This document shows, one piece after another, positions 28,566 through 38,546 of a stretch of 64,000 bases of DNA. Numbering within the stretch: the stretch's first letter is position 1; every line of letters begins with the position of its first letter. The notes under the pieces were generated by a model that was given only the letters and a program-made list of their open reading frames with translations, searched no databases and had not been told where the DNA came from. Made by a program: the position numbers and the translations under genes. The DNA comes from Alphaproteobacteria bacterium (lineage in GTDB: Bacteria; Pseudomonadota; Alphaproteobacteria; Geminicoccales; Geminicoccaceae), in the NCBI GenBank assembly GCA_026982705.1, contig JALSGP010000033.1, positions 62,001 through 126,000 on the forward strand, in the 5' to 3' direction.

Positions 28566-30425
28566 TCAGCCAGCGGGCGCCGCCTCGGGGATGCGGTCCG
28601 CCGGCACCAGATCGCGGGTGAGCGCCCGCAGTTCCTCCTCGTCGAGAGTCTCCTGCTCCAGCAGGCGCCGGGCAGTGCGCTCCAGCACCGTACGGTTGGT
28701 CTCGAGGATGTGCAGGGCCCGGCCGAAGCCACGCTCGACGATGCGGCGGACCGCCTCGTCGATCTCCCGCGCCGTCTCCTCGCTGTAGCGCCGCTCGGCC
28801 GGCAGGGTCCCCGGTGCCGGCTGCAGGAAGGGGTTCCGCTCCACGTCGTAGGCCACGAAGCCGAGGCGTTCGTCCATGCCGTAGCGGGTGACCATGGCGC
28901 GGGCGATGTCGGTGGCCTTCACCAGATCGTCGGCAGCGCCGGTGGAGAGATGGCCGAAGACCAGCTTCTCCGCCGCCCGTCCCCCCAGCAGCACGGTGAT
29001 GCGGTTCTCCAGCTCCTCCCGGGTCAGGAGATAACGGTCCTCGGTAGGGCGCTGGATGGTGTAGCCGAGGGCGCCGATGCCGCGGGGCACGATGGAGACC
29101 TTGTGCACCGGCTCGCCCCCCGGCAGCGCCATGGCCACCAGCGCGTGGCCGCTCTCGTGATAGGCCACCACCTCCCGTTCGCGCGGGTCGAGGACCCGGC
29201 TCTTCTTCTCGAGGCCGGCGACGATCCGCTCCAGCGCCCGGGTGAAGTCGTCCATGGTCACCGCCTCGGCCCTGCGGCGGGTGGCGAGCAGTGCCGCCTC
29301 GTTGACCAGATTGGCGAGATCGGCGCCGGAGAAGCCGGTGGTCATGGCCGCCACCTTCTCGAGGTCCACGTCCGGTGCGAGCCGGATGCGGCGCGCGTGC
29401 AGGCGCAGGATCTGCAGGCGGCCGTCGCGGTCCGGACGGTCCACCAGCACCTGCCGGTCGAAGCGGCCGGCCCTCAGCAGGGCCGGATCGAGGATCTCCG
29501 GCCGGTTGGTGGCGGCCAGCACCACGATGCCCTCGCGCGGGTCGAAGCCGTCCATCTCGGCGAGGAGCTGGTTCAGGGTCTGCTCCCGCTCCTCGTTGCC
29601 GCCCAGGGCCGGACCGGCGATGCGGGCGCGGCCCAGCGCGTCCAGCTCGTCGATGAAGATGATGCAGGGGGCGTGCTTGCGGGCCTGATCGAAGAGGTCG
29701 CGCACGCGGGCGGCGCCCACGCCCACGAACAGCTCCACGAACTCCGAACCGGTGATGGAGAAGAAGGGCACCCCGGCCTCGCCGGCCACCGCCCGCGCCA
29801 GCAGGGTCTTGCCGGTGCCCGGCGGGCCCACCAGCAGCACCCCCTTGGGGATGCGCGCGCCGAGGCGGCCGTATTCGGCCGGGTTCTTCAGGAACTCGAC
29901 GATCTCCCGCAGCTCCTCCTTGGCCTCCTCCACGTCCGCCACGTCGGCGAAGGTCACGCCCGTGTCCCGCTCCATGTACACCTTGGCCTTGGAGCGGCCG
30001 ATGGACATGAGTCCGCCCATGCCCTGACGCTCCACCAGACGGCGGAAGACGAAGGCCCAGATGGCGAAGAAGAGGACGATGGGGACGATCCAGGAGAGCA
30101 GCTCACGGATCCAGGTGGGTTCGACGGTGCCGGTCACCTCCACGCCATAGCGGGCGAAGCGCTCGGCCACGGCGGGATCGAGGCGAGGGGTGGCGACCCG
30201 CAGCTTGCCGTCCACCGGTTCGGCGAACACGCCGACGACGTAGTCCTCCCCCACCACCACGCGGGCGATGCGGCCGCGCTCCAGATATTCCTGGAAGCGG
30301 GTGAAGGAGACCACCTCGGTGGTCCGGCTGGCGTGCCACCATTCCTGGAAGAGGAGCAGCAGCAGGATGGCGGCGATGACGTACCAGAGGTGGAACTGGA
30401 AACGCCGGTCGTCGAGCCTCTTCAC
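28566..30425 (-). CDS. ftsH: ATP-dependent zinc protease FtsH, accessory-type paralogue
   Basis: Membrane-anchored AAA+ metalloprotease degrading misassembled membrane and some regulatory proteins. The 619 residues have two membrane segments (about 13-30 and 110-128) around a small periplasmic domain. The AAA domain has Walker A GPPGTGKT (about 192-199) and Walker [13 protein letters not shown], and the zinc site HESGH lies near residue 422. [10 protein letters not shown] and [18 protein letters not shown] differ from the housekeeping form (usually DEIDAVGRHRG and LLRPGRFDRQ). They resemble the second FtsH found beside heat-tolerance islands and elsewhere. GTG at 30425 overlaps the mutS stop as GTGA, with GGGGAGAGG upstream. 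Confidence 0.95.
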   Translation of the reverse strand: MKRLDDRRFQFHLWYVIAAILLLLLFQEWWHASRTTEVVSFTRFQEYLERGRIARVVVGEDYVVGVFAEPVDGKLRVATPRLDPAVAERFARYGVEVTGTVEPTWIRELLSWIVPIVLFFAIWAFVFRRLVERQGMGGLMSIGRSKAKVYMERDTGVTFADVADVEEAKEELREIVEFLKNPAEYGRLGARIPKGVLLVGPPGTGKTLLARAVAGEAGVPFFSITGSEFVELFVGVGAARVRDLFDQARKHAPCIIFIDELDALGRARIAGPALGGNEEREQTLNQLLAEMDGFDPREGIVVLAATNRPEILDPALLRAGRFDRQVLVDRPDRDGRLQILRLHARRIRLAPDVDLEKVAAMTTGFSGADLANLVNEAALLATRRRAEAVTMDDFTRALERIVAGLEKKSRVLDPREREVVAYHESGHALVAMALPGGEPVHKVSIVPRGIGALGYTIQRPTEDRYLLTREELENRITVLLGGRAAEKLVFGHLSTGAADDLVKATDIARAMVTRYGMDERLGFVAYDVERNPFLQPAPGTLPAERRYSEETAREIDEAVRRIVERGFGRALHILETNRTVLERTARRLLEQETLDEEELRALTRDLVPADRIPEAAPAG

Positions 30426-33145
30426 CGCACCTCTCCCCGCGCGGCGGCCCCGTCCTCCCGGATATGGTACGCGTCACCGTCCGGCCGAAGACCGTCGGCT
30501 TCCAGCAGTGCGCGCAGCTCGTAGAGGAGTTCCAGGGCCTCGCGCGGACTGAGGGCGTCGGGATCGACGGCGGCGAGGCGGCGCTCCACCGCCGAGGGCT
30601 CGCGCCGCGCGCTCTCCACCACCGTCATGGCGGCGAAGAGGGGGAGCTGATCGGCCAGTTCCTCCACCGCTCCACGGGCGGCGCCCGCCTCCAGCCGCCG
30701 CAGCACCTGGCGGGCACGGGCCACCACCGGGCCGGGCAGGCCGGCGAGACGGGCCACGTGGATGCCGTAGGAGCGGTCGGCGGCGCCCGGCACCACCTGA
30801 TGGAGGAACACCACCTCCCCCTTCCACTCCCGCACCGCCACGGTGTGGGCGGCGAGATCGGGCAGGCGGTCCACCAGCGCCGTCAGCTCGTGGTAGTGGG
30901 TGGCGAAGAGGGCGCGGCAACGCACCACGTCGTGGAGATACTCCACCACCGCCCAGGCGATGGAGAGCCCGTCGAAGGTGGCGGTGCCGCGGCCGATCTC
31001 GTCCAGCACCACGAGGCTCCGCGGCGTGGCGCGGTGGAGGATGGTGGCGGTCTCCAGCATCTCCACCATGAAGGTGGAGCGGCCACGGGCCAGTTCGTCG
31101 CTGGCGCCCACCCGCGAGAACAGCCGGTCCACGAGTCCGATCTCCGCCTCCTCGGCGGGCACGAAGCTGCCGGCCTGGGCCAGCACCACCAAAAGCGCGT
31201 TCTGGCGCAGGAAGGTGCTCTTGCCGGCCATGTTGGGACCGGTGAGCAGCCACAGCCGCCGGCCCTCCTCGAGGATGCAGTCGTTGGCGACGAAGGGGCG
31301 GTGCTCCCGGGCCAGCGCCCGTTCCACCACCGGATGGCGGCCGCCGCGGATGCGCAGCACCGGCGCCTCCACCAGCTTCGGCCGCACCCAGCGTTCGGCG
31401 GCGGCGAGCTCGGCGAGGCCGGCCGCCACGTCGATCTCGGCGAGGGCGCGGGCGATGGCCGCCACCGCCCCCCCGCGCTCCAGCACCGCCCGCCGCAGCT
31501 CCTCGAAGAGGGCGAGCTCGCGGGCGAGGGCCCGTTCCGCTGCCCGCGCGAGCCGTCCCTCCAGCTCCGCCAGCTCCGCCGTCACGTAGCGGGTGGCATT
31601 GGCCATGCTCTGGCGCTGGACGAAGCCCTCCGGCACCCGGGCGCGGTGGGTGGCGGTGACCTCCACGTAGTAGCCCAGCAGGTGATTGTGACGGATCTTG
31701 AGGGAGGGGATGCCGGTCTCCTGCCGGTAGCGGGCCTCGAGGGCGGCGATGGCGCGGCGGCCGTGGTCCCGGAGCTCCACCAGTCCGGCCAGCTCGGGGT
31801 CCGCCTCCGGACGCACGAAGCCGCCGTCGCGCGCCTGCAGCGGCGGCGAGTCCACCAGGGTCGCCACCAGCCGCCGGCCGAGGTCCGCACCGGCATCGAG
31901 ACCCTCGGCGAGACGCGCGAGCGGCGCGGGGCCGTCCGCCAGCAGGGCGGCGATCTCCGCCGCCACCCCGAGGCCGCGTCCCACCGCCAGCAGATCGCGC
32001 GGTCCCCCGCGGCCGGCCGCGAGCCGCCCCAGCGCCCGCTCCAGATCCGGCAGGCGGGCGAGGCGTTCGCGCACCCCGCGGCGGCGGACGTCGTCGGTGA
32101 CGAAGGCCTCCACCCGGTCGAGACGGGCGTGGATCTCGGCCGGCTCGCGCGAGGGGGCGGCGAGGCGTTCGGCCAGCAGGCGGCCGCCGGCGCCGGTGAC
32201 GGTGCGGTCCACCGCCGCCAGCAGACTGCCCTCGCGATCGCCGCCGAGGCTGCGGGTGATCTCCAGATTGCGGCGGGTGGCGGGGTCGATCTCGAGGACG
32301 GTGCCGACGGTGAGCCGCCGCGGACGGGCGAGACGCGGCAGCAGCCCTTTCTGGGTGAGGTCGAGATAGTGGACGAGCGCCGCGGCCGCCGCCAGCTCGG
32401 CCGGGCCGAAGTCGCCGAAGGGCTCCGGTGTCTCCACGCCGAACAGGGCACGGAGCCGCCGCACGCCCTCGCGCGGATCGAAACGGTCGTCGTCGAGGGG
32501 GGTGACGGCACCGGCCCAGGGGGCGAGGCCGGCCCGCAGGCCCTCGTCGGCCCACAGCCCCTCCGGTACCAGCAGTTCCGCCGGCTCGATGCGGGCCAGT
32601 GCCGCCTCCAGGTCCGCGATCTCCACCGGCTCGGTCAGGAAGTCGCCGGTGGAGACGTCGACGCGGGCGAGTCCGAAGCGGCCGCGCACGCGGGCGAGGG
32701 CGAGGAGATAGTTGTGGCGGCGCGCGTCCAGCAGTCCCTCCTCGTAGAGGGTGCCGGGGGTGACGATGCGCACCACGTCGCGGCGGACGATGGCCTTGCT
32801 GCCGCGTTTGCGGGCCTCCGCCGGATCCTCGAGCTGTTCGCAGACGGCCACCCGGAAACCGGCGCGGATCAGCCGCTGGAGATAGCTCTCGGCGCTGTGG
32901 ACGGGAACGCCGGCCATGGGGATGTCCTGCCCCCGCCAGCGTCCCCGGCGGGTGAGGGCGATGTCGAGGGTGCGGGCGGCGATCTCGGCGTCCTCGAAGA
33001 AGAGCTCGTAGAAGTCGCCCATGCGGAAGAAGAGCAGCGTGCCCGGATGCGCCTCCTTGAGGCGCAGGTACTGGGCGATCATGGGCGTCTCGCCGCCCGT
33101 CTCCCGATCGCCGCTCCCGCCGCGCCGTGTGGACCGCCTTGCCAC
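30422..33145 (-). CDS. mutS: DNA mismatch repair protein MutS
   Basis: Recognises mismatches and small loops and, with MutL, starts strand-specific repair. The 907 residues begin with the mismatch-binding domain ([15 protein letters not shown], including the Phe-X-Glu motif FYE, about residues 39-53). The connector, core and clamp domains follow. The ATPase has Walker [10 protein letters not shown] (about 636-644), [19 protein letters not shown], Walker [12 protein letters not shown] and [11 protein letters not shown]. The GTG at 33145 is the furthest start; the conserved region begins at about residue 20, so a later start (ATG at codon 22) is possible. Its last bases overlap ftsH, an unusual neighbour for mutS. 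Confidence 0.96.
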   Translation of the reverse strand: MARRSTRRGGSGDRETGGETPMIAQYLRLKEAHPGTLLFFRMGDFYELFFEDAEIAARTLDIALTRRGRWRGQDIPMAGVPVHSAESYLQRLIRAGFRVAVCEQLEDPAEARKRGSKAIVRRDVVRIVTPGTLYEEGLLDARRHNYLLALARVRGRFGLARVDVSTGDFLTEPVEIADLEAALARIEPAELLVPEGLWADEGLRAGLAPWAGAVTPLDDDRFDPREGVRRLRALFGVETPEPFGDFGPAELAAAAALVHYLDLTQKGLLPRLARPRRLTVGTVLEIDPATRRNLEITRSLGGDREGSLLAAVDRTVTGAGGRLLAERLAAPSREPAEIHARLDRVEAFVTDDVRRRGVRERLARLPDLERALGRLAAGRGGPRDLLAVGRGLGVAAEIAALLADGPAPLARLAEGLDAGADLGRRLVATLVDSPPLQARDGGFVRPEADPELAGLVELRDHGRRAIAALEARYRQETGIPSLKIRHNHLLGYYVEVTATHRARVPEGFVQRQSMANATRYVTAELAELEGRLARAAERALARELALFEELRRAVLERGGAVAAIARALAEIDVAAGLAELAAAERWVRPKLVEAPVLRIRGGRHPVVERALAREHRPFVANDCILEEGRRLWLLTGPNMAGKSTFLRQNALLVVLAQAGSFVPAEEAEIGLVDRLFSRVGASDELARGRSTFMVEMLETATILHRATPRSLVVLDEIGRGTATFDGLSIAWAVVEYLHDVVRCRALFATHYHELTALVDRLPDLAAHTVAVREWKGEVVFLHQVVPGAADRSYGIHVARLAGLPGPVVARARQVLRRLEAGAARGAVEELADQLPLFAAMTVVESARREPSAVERRLAAVDPDALSPREALELLYELRALLEADGLRPDGDAYHIREDGAAARGEVR

Positions 33146-33244
33146 CGCTCCTCCCGTCCGGTCGGACCGCGACCGCTTCCGACCGCGGCCCTCATATCGG
33201 ATCGCCGCGGCCGATGTCAGCGGTCTCCCCGCACCGCCGGACGG

Positions 33245-34570
33245 TCAGTCGGCGAGCTCGCGCAGATCGATGATCCGCTTCGCCTTGCCCATGGAGCGCT
33301 CGATGCGGCCGGGCTCCGTCACCACCACCCGGGCGCTCACGCCGATGCGGTTCTTGATGTGGGACCGGAGCTCGCGGGCGGCCGCCTCGCGCGCCGCCTC
33401 GTCGGCGGCGTCCGGACGCGCCTCCACCATGACGGTGAGCTGGTCGAGCGGTCCCTCCCGCCGCACCTCCAGCACGTAGTGGAGGGACAGGCGGGCGTCC
33501 TCCTTCAGCAGCTCCTCGATCTGCGAGGGGAAGACGTTGACGCCGCGGATGATGAGCATGTCGTCGGTGCGGCCGCGGATCTTCTCCATCCGTCGCATGC
33601 TGCGGGCGGTGCCCGGCAGCAGGCGGGTGAGGTCGCGGGTGCGGTAGCGGACGACGGGGAAGGCCTCCTTGGTCAAGGAGGTGAAGACCAGCTCGCCGAA
33701 CTCGCCCTCGGGCAGCACCTCGCCGGTGGCCGGGTCGATGATCTCCGGATAGAAATGGTCCTCCCAGATGTGGAGACCGTCCTTGGTCTCGATGCACTCC
33801 TGGGCGACGCCGGGGCCGATCACCTCCGACAGGCCGTAGATGTCCACGGCGTCCATGTCGAAGCGCTCCTCGATCTCCCGGCGCATGGCCTCGGTCCAGG
33901 GCTCGGCGCCGAAGATGCCCACCTCCAGCGAGCACCGGCGCGGATCCAGCCCCTGGCGCTCGAACTCGTCGGCGATGGCCAGCATGTAGGAGGGGGTGAC
34001 GGCGATCACCGCGGGGCCGAAGTCCTGGATCAGCATCACCTGGCGCTCGGTCATGCCGCCGGACATGGGTACCACCGTCATGCCCAGCCGCTCGGCGCCG
34101 TAGTGGAGGCCGAGGCCGCCGGTGAAGAGGCCGTAGCCGTACGAGACGTGGATGATGTCGCCGGGACGGCCGCCGGCGGCGCGGATGGAACGCGCCACCA
34201 CCTCGGCCCACACCTCAAGGTCGTTTCGGGTGTAGCCCACCACCGTGGGCTTGCCAGTGGTGCCGGAGGAGGCGTGGATACGGACGACCTGCTCGCGCGG
34301 GACCGCGAACATGCCGAAGGGATAGTTGGCGCGCAGATCGTCCTTGGTGGTGAAGGGGAATTTGGCGAGATCCTCGAGGCTCTCGAGGTCGTCGGGGTGC
34401 ACGCCCGCCTCGTCGAACTTGCGACGATAGAAGGGCACCTTCTCGTAGGCATGGCGCAGGGACCACCTCAGACGCGAGAGCTGGAGGGCACGGATCTCGT
34501 CGACGCTCGCGATCTCGATGGGGTCCAGCTCGCTGCGCTCGGGGATGCGGGTCTTGTGGCGCACGGTCAT
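33245..34570 (-). CDS. paaK: Phenylacetate--CoA ligase PaaK
   Basis: Activates phenylacetate to phenylacetyl-CoA with ATP, the entry step of aerobic hybrid phenylacetate breakdown. The 441 residues show the AMP-binding P-loop HASSGTTGKPTVVGYT (about residues 98-113), YGLSEVIGPGVAQEC, the hinge aspartate in YRTRDLTRLLPG and GRTDDMLIIRGVNVFPSQIE. The C-terminal SMGKAKRIIDLR contains the adenylation lysine. The ATG at 34570 overlaps the paaI stop as ATGA. It is last in a paaG-paaI-paaK operon, 99 bases before mutS. Confidence 0.96.
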   Translation of the reverse strand: MTVRHKTRIPERSELDPIEIASVDEIRALQLSRLRWSLRHAYEKVPFYRRKFDEAGVHPDDLESLEDLAKFPFTTKDDLRANYPFGMFAVPREQVVRIHASSGTTGKPTVVGYTRNDLEVWAEVVARSIRAAGGRPGDIIHVSYGYGLFTGGLGLHYGAERLGMTVVPMSGGMTERQVMLIQDFGPAVIAVTPSYMLAIADEFERQGLDPRRCSLEVGIFGAEPWTEAMRREIEERFDMDAVDIYGLSEVIGPGVAQECIETKDGLHIWEDHFYPEIIDPATGEVLPEGEFGELVFTSLTKEAFPVVRYRTRDLTRLLPGTARSMRRMEKIRGRTDDMLIIRGVNVFPSQIEELLKEDARLSLHYVLEVRREGPLDQLTVMVEARPDAADEAAREAAARELRSHIKNRIGVSARVVVTEPGRIERSMGKAKRIIDLRELAD

Positions 34571-35061
34571 GGGGCACTCCCTCCTCCGGCTCGGGGTCCG
34601 TCGGTGGCGGTCTCGGCGAGTTCGTCGGCGAAGGGCAGCTCCGCCACCACCTTGCCGCGGGTGGTGTAGCTGTTGCCGCGGAAGACGGCCACCGTGGTGC
34701 CGTCGGCGCGGGTGACGGTGACGTCGTAGACGCCGGTGCGGCCGGCGCGGTGCACCTCGCGGGCCTCCGCCACCAGCAGGTCGCCCACCCGGGCGGGGGC
34801 GGTGAAGGTGATGTGGCAGGCGAGCGCCACCGTCACCCGGTTGGTCCAGTTGCAGGCGAAGGCGAAGGCGGAATCGGCGAGGGTGAAGATGTGGCCGCCG
34901 TGGCAGATGGCGTGGCCGTTGGCCATGTCCGCGCGCACCCGCATGGCGAGGCGGGCATAGCCGCGGCGCACCTCCACCAGTTCCATGCCCAGGGCCCGCG
35001 AGGCGGGGTCGTTGTCGTACATGCCGCGCGCCACCCGCGCGGCGAAGGCGTCCATGTCCAT
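34567..35061 (-). CDS. paaI: Hydroxyphenylacetyl-CoA thioesterase PaaI
   Basis: Hotdog-fold thioesterase that releases CoA from dead-end hydroxyphenylacetyl-CoA intermediates. The 164 residues carry the family core ANGHAICHGGHIFTLADSAF (about residues 46-65), containing the conserved HGG and active-site aspartate, then VALACHITFTAPARVGD and DVTVTRADGTTVAVFRG. ATG at 35061 (MDMDAF). Lies 30 bases after paaG and overlaps paaK. Confidence 0.93.
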   Translation of the reverse strand: MDMDAFAARVARGMYDNDPASRALGMELVEVRRGYARLAMRVRADMANGHAICHGGHIFTLADSAFAFACNWTNRVTVALACHITFTAPARVGDLLVAEAREVHRAGRTGVYDVTVTRADGTTVAVFRGNSYTTRGKVVAELPFADELAETATDGPRAGGGSAP

Positions 35062-35091
35062 GGTGGCTCCCGATGTCCCGGACGGATGTCC

Positions 35092-35880
35092 TCAGCGGCC
35101 GACGAAGCGGGGCGGGCGCTTCTCCACGAAGGCCCGCACCCCCTCACGATAGTCCTCGCTGCGACCGGCCTCCCGCTGGAGATCGCGCTCGAGGTCGAGC
35201 TGGGCGTCCAGCGTGTTGGACCAGGTGGCGGCGAAGGCGCGCTTGATCAGGGCGAAGCCGCGGGTCGGCCCGGCGGCGAGACGGTCGGCGAGGGCCCGCG
35301 CCTCCTCCATCAGCCGCGCGTCGTCCACCACCTTCCAGATCATGCCCCAGGCCTCGGCCTGCTCCGCCGTCACCTTCTCGCCCAGGAGCGCCAGCGCGCG
35401 GGCGCGGGCCTCGCCCACCAGCCGCGGCAGCAGCCAAGTGCCTCCGGAGTCCGGAACCAGCCCGATGCGGGCGAAGGCCTGGATGAAGCTGGCCGAGCGG
35501 GCCGCCAGCACGATGTCGCAGGCGAGGGCGATGTTGGCGCCGGCACCGGCGGCCACGCCGTTGACGGCGCACACCACGGGTCTCTCCAGGGTGCGGAGGC
35601 GGCGGACCAGCGGATTGTACCAGTGCTCCAGGGTGGCGCCGAGATCGGGCGGTGACTCGCCGTCGGCCACCGTGCGCTCGGAGAGGTCCTGCCCGGCGCA
35701 GAAGGCGCGGCCGGCGCCCGTGAGCAACACCGCCCGCACCGTCGCGTCCGCCGCCACCCCTGCCAGCGCCCGGGCCAGGGCCTCGTGCATCTCCGCGTTG
35801 AAGGCGTTGAGCCTGTCCGGGCGGTTGAGGGTGAGCTCCACGACGCCGCCGCGCCGGGCCACCAGCACCGTCTCGCTCAT
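35092..35880 (-). CDS. paaG: Ring 1,2-epoxyphenylacetyl-CoA isomerase PaaG
   Basis: Crotonase-fold isomerase converting the epoxide of phenylacetyl-CoA to the oxepin form, and shifting double bonds later in the pathway. The 262-residue length equals the family norm. Motifs are LTLNRPDRLNAFNAEMH, the CoA/oxyanion region RAFCAGQDLSER, GVAAGAGANIALACD, and GLVPDSGGTWLLPRLVG with the PaaG-type aspartate. The ATG at 35880 is chosen (MSETVLVARR); the frame runs further but without family sequence. It begins the minus-strand half of a divergent paa locus. Confidence 0.93.
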   Translation of the reverse strand: MSETVLVARRGGVVELTLNRPDRLNAFNAEMHEALARALAGVAADATVRAVLLTGAGRAFCAGQDLSERTVADGESPPDLGATLEHWYNPLVRRLRTLERPVVCAVNGVAAGAGANIALACDIVLAARSASFIQAFARIGLVPDSGGTWLLPRLVGEARARALALLGEKVTAEQAEAWGMIWKVVDDARLMEEARALADRLAAGPTRGFALIKRAFAATWSNTLDAQLDLERDLQREAGRSEDYREGVRAFVEKRPPRFVGR

Positions 35881-35986
35881 CTCTTCGACGTCCTCCCGTT
35901 CGCACCCGCAGCATAGACCGCCCCCGGGGCTTTTGGTAGAGCCGCCGCGGACCCGGAACCCGCGAGTACGGAAGGGGGCAGGCATC
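35881..35986. promoter_or_regulatory. Divergent promoter region paaG / paaN
   Basis: The 106 bases between two divergent phenylacetate genes must carry both promoters. I saw no copy of the enterobacterial-type PaaX half-site TGATTC and no confident -35/-10 pair. A CCCCCGGGG-type self-complementary run lies near 35920-35930. A GGGGG tract eight bases before 35987 serves as the paaN ribosome site. Confidence 0.5.
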
Positions 35987-37687
35987 GTGAGCGCGAGCGA
36001 GGGCATGTACGCACGACACCGGGAGACGCTGGAGCGGGCGATGGAGGCGGTGCGCCGCCGCGTCCACCACGCCGTCTTTCCCGAGAGTCCGAGCCGGAGG
36101 GTCTACGGCGAGGAGGCGCCGGCGGCGGGCCAGCGGGCCTTCGAGGGGCGGCTGGGCAGGCCCTTCGAACTGGACCAGCCCACCACCGGCGGCCGCGTGG
36201 GAGCCGAGGAGAGCCCCTGGGGGCCGGAACTCGCCATCACCTATCCCGAGCCCGAGCTGGACGCCATGATCGCGGCGGCCGCGCGGGCCCTGCCCGCCTG
36301 GCGGGACGCCGGGCCCGAGGCGCGGGCGGGGGTGTGCATGGAGATCCTCGCCCGTCTCAACGCCCGTTCCTTCGAGATGGCCCATGCCGTGATGCACACC
36401 ACCGGCCAGGGCTTCGCCATGGCCTTCCAGGCGGGCGGTCCCCACGCCCAGGACCGGGGGGTGGAGGCGGTGGCCTACGCCCTCGACCTCCAGCGGCGGG
36501 TGCCGCGGCGGGCGGTGTGGTCGAGGGCCACCGGCCGTGACCGGATCGAGACCTTCGAGAAGGAATACGTGATCGTCCCCCACGGGCTGGGGCTGGTGGT
36601 GGGCTGTTCCACCTTCCCCACCTGGAACGGCTATCCCTCCCTCTTCGCCGACCTCGCCACCGGCAATCCGGTGCTGGTCAAGCCCCATCCGCGGGTGATC
36701 CTGCCGCTGGCCATCACCGTCCAGGTGGCGCGGGAGGTGTTGCGCGAGGCCGGCTTCGATCCGGCGCTGGTGCAGCTGGTGGTGGACACGCCGGAGCGGC
36801 CGCTGGCGAAGGTGCTGGCGGTACGACCGGAGATCCGCCTGATCGACTTCACCGGCTCCACCGCCTTCGGCGACTGGCTGGAGCGCAACGCCCCCCAGGC
36901 CCGCGTCTTCACCGAGAAGGCGGGCGTCAACTGCGTGATCCTCCACTCCACCGACGACTACCGCGGCATGCTGGCCAATCTGGCCTTCTCGCTGTCGCTG
37001 TATTCGGGCCAGATGTGCACCACGCCCCAGAACGTCTTCGTGCCGGCGGGCGGCATCGACACCGACCGGGGGCGCAAGGGCTTCGAGGAGGTGGCGGCGG
37101 ATCTGGTCGCGGCCATCGACCGTCTCCTGGCCGATCCCGCCCGTGCCGGCGAGATCCTGGGCTGCATCCAGAACCCGGCCACCCTGGAGCGTATCGCGCG
37201 GGTCGAGGAGGCGGCGGGTGCCGACGTGCTGCGGCCCTCGACCCCCCTCGAACACCCGAAGTTCCCGCGGGCGCGGATCCGCACGCCGCTGGTGGTGCGG
37301 GCGCGCAGCGGCGAGATGGACCGTTACGGGGAGGAGCTGTTCGGTCCCATCTCCTTCGTGGTGGAGGCGGACGACGTGGACGACGCCATCGCCCGCGTCG
37401 ATCACCTGCTCGCCACCCGCGGTGCCCTCACGCTGCTGGCCCATGCCACCGACGCGGCGGTGATGGCGCGCATCGAGGCGATGGCGCTGGCGCGTGGCGT
37501 GGCGCTGTCGGAGAACCTCACCGGCGGCGTCTACGTGAACCAGTCCGCGGCCTTCAGCGACTACCACGCCACCGGCGTCAATCCGGCCGCCAACGCCACG
37601 CTGGTGGACGAGGACTTCGTGGCCTCGCGCTACCATATCGTCCAGCGGAGACGACCGTGCCGCGAAGGCGGGGGAGGTGGATCGTGA
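35987..37687 (+). CDS. paaN: Phenylacetate degradation aldehyde dehydrogenase PaaN
   Basis: NAD(P)-dependent aldehyde dehydrogenase of the PaaN group, found with phenylacetate genes where a fused PaaZ is absent; it is thought to oxidise the ring-opened semialdehyde. The 566 residues have the cofactor-fold blocks VPHGLGLVVGCSTFPTWNG and NPVLVKPHPR, IDFTGSTAFGDWLE, FTEKAGVN and the catalytic cysteine in LYSGQMCTTPQN (about residue 343). A later block is ELFGPISFVVEADD. GTG at 35987 has a G-rich site eight bases upstream; ATG at 36005 is the alternative. Its TGA overlaps the next gene as GTGA. Confidence 0.93.
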   Translation: MSASEGMYARHRETLERAMEAVRRRVHHAVFPESPSRRVYGEEAPAAGQRAFEGRLGRPFELDQPTTGGRVGAEESPWGPELAITYPEPELDAMIAAAARALPAWRDAGPEARAGVCMEILARLNARSFEMAHAVMHTTGQGFAMAFQAGGPHAQDRGVEAVAYALDLQRRVPRRAVWSRATGRDRIETFEKEYVIVPHGLGLVVGCSTFPTWNGYPSLFADLATGNPVLVKPHPRVILPLAITVQVAREVLREAGFDPALVQLVVDTPERPLAKVLAVRPEIRLIDFTGSTAFGDWLERNAPQARVFTEKAGVNCVILHSTDDYRGMLANLAFSLSLYSGQMCTTPQNVFVPAGGIDTDRGRKGFEEVAADLVAAIDRLLADPARAGEILGCIQNPATLERIARVEEAAGADVLRPSTPLEHPKFPRARIRTPLVVRARSGEMDRYGEELFGPISFVVEADDVDDAIARVDHLLATRGALTLLAHATDAAVMARIEAMALARGVALSENLTGGVYVNQSAAFSDYHATGVNPAANATLVDEDFVASRYHIVQRRRPCREGGGGGS

Positions 37688-38475
37688 GCGAGCCGGTGCT
37701 GCTGCGCGAGGATCGCGGCGACGGCGTGGTGCGCCTCGTCCTCAACCGGCCCCGCGCCTACAACAGCCTGTCGCGGGAGTTGCTGGAGCGGCTGGAGGCC
37801 GCGCTCCACGAGCTGGAGGCCGAACCGAAGGCGCGGGTGATCGTGCTCACCGGTGCCGGTGGCCGGGCCTTCTCGAGCGGCCACGACCTCAAGGAGATGG
37901 GCGCGGACCGCACCTACGAGGGCCTGCGGTCGCTGTTCGAACTGTGCTCGCGGGTGATGGTGGCCGTCACCCGCATCGGCCTGCCGGTGATCGCGCGGGT
38001 GGAGGGCATCGCCACCGCCGCCGGCTGCCAGCTGGTGGCGGCGTGCGATCTGGCGGTGGCCAGCGAGGACGCGCGCTTCGCCACCTCGGGAATCAAGTAC
38101 GGCCTCTTCTGCTCCACGCCCATGGTGGCGCTCTCGCGCAACGTGCCGCGCAAGGCCGCCATGGAGATGCTGATGACCGGCGACTTCGTCGACGCCGCCA
38201 CCGCGCTGCGGCTGGGGCTCGTCAACCGGGTGGTGCCGCGGGCAGAGCTGGACCGGGCGGTGGACGAACTGTGCGCGCGTCTTCTCGACAAGCCGCGCGA
38301 GGTGCTGGCCCTCGGCAAGAAGGCGTTCTACCGTCAGCTCGAGATGCCGCTCGAGGACGCCTACGCCTTCACCACCGAGGTGATCGTGCAGAACGCCCTC
38401 GGGCGCGCGTTCGAGGAAGGCCTGCGCGCCTTCCTGGAGAAGCGTCCGCCCCGCTGGCCGGAGGCGGCCGAATAG
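37684..38475 (+). CDS. Enoyl-CoA hydratase/isomerase family protein (ECHDC3-like)
   Basis: Crotonase-fold protein of 263 residues translationally coupled to paaN (GTG at 37684). It shows LVLNRPRAYNSLSRELLE, the oxyanion region RAFSSGHDLKEM and ATAAGCQLVAACDLAVAS. The next block, SGIKYGLFCSTPMVALSRNV, is followed by a C-terminal helix pair. The positions of the two catalytic glutamates of true enoyl-CoA hydratases read Gln (AGCQL) and Ser/Thr (CSTP), as in the ECHDC3-like branch. Hydratase activity is therefore uncertain; context suggests a role with phenylacetate or branched acyl-CoA esters. Confidence 0.85.
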   Translation: MSEPVLLREDRGDGVVRLVLNRPRAYNSLSRELLERLEAALHELEAEPKARVIVLTGAGGRAFSSGHDLKEMGADRTYEGLRSLFELCSRVMVAVTRIGLPVIARVEGIATAAGCQLVAACDLAVASEDARFATSGIKYGLFCSTPMVALSRNVPRKAAMEMLMTGDFVDAATALRLGLVNRVVPRAELDRAVDELCARLLDKPREVLALGKKAFYRQLEMPLEDAYAFTTEVIVQNALGRAFEEGLRAFLEKRPPRWPEAAE

Positions 38476-38546
38476 GGCGGGATGGACGGAAGGAGGGAAA
38501 GCACCGTCCGACTCGCGGGAACCGAGACGCTGCGGGAGAGTTCGTC

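Noticed and set aside
30464-34669. A 1401-codon plus-strand open frame opposite mutS and paaK
   Set aside because: Shadow frame: the opposite strand carries complete conserved domains, while this product is His/Gly/Ala-rich with no recognisable fold.
35881-35986. PaaX operator of the E. coli type between paaG and paaN
   Set aside because: No TGATTC/GAATCA half-sites are present; the operator of this lineage may differ.
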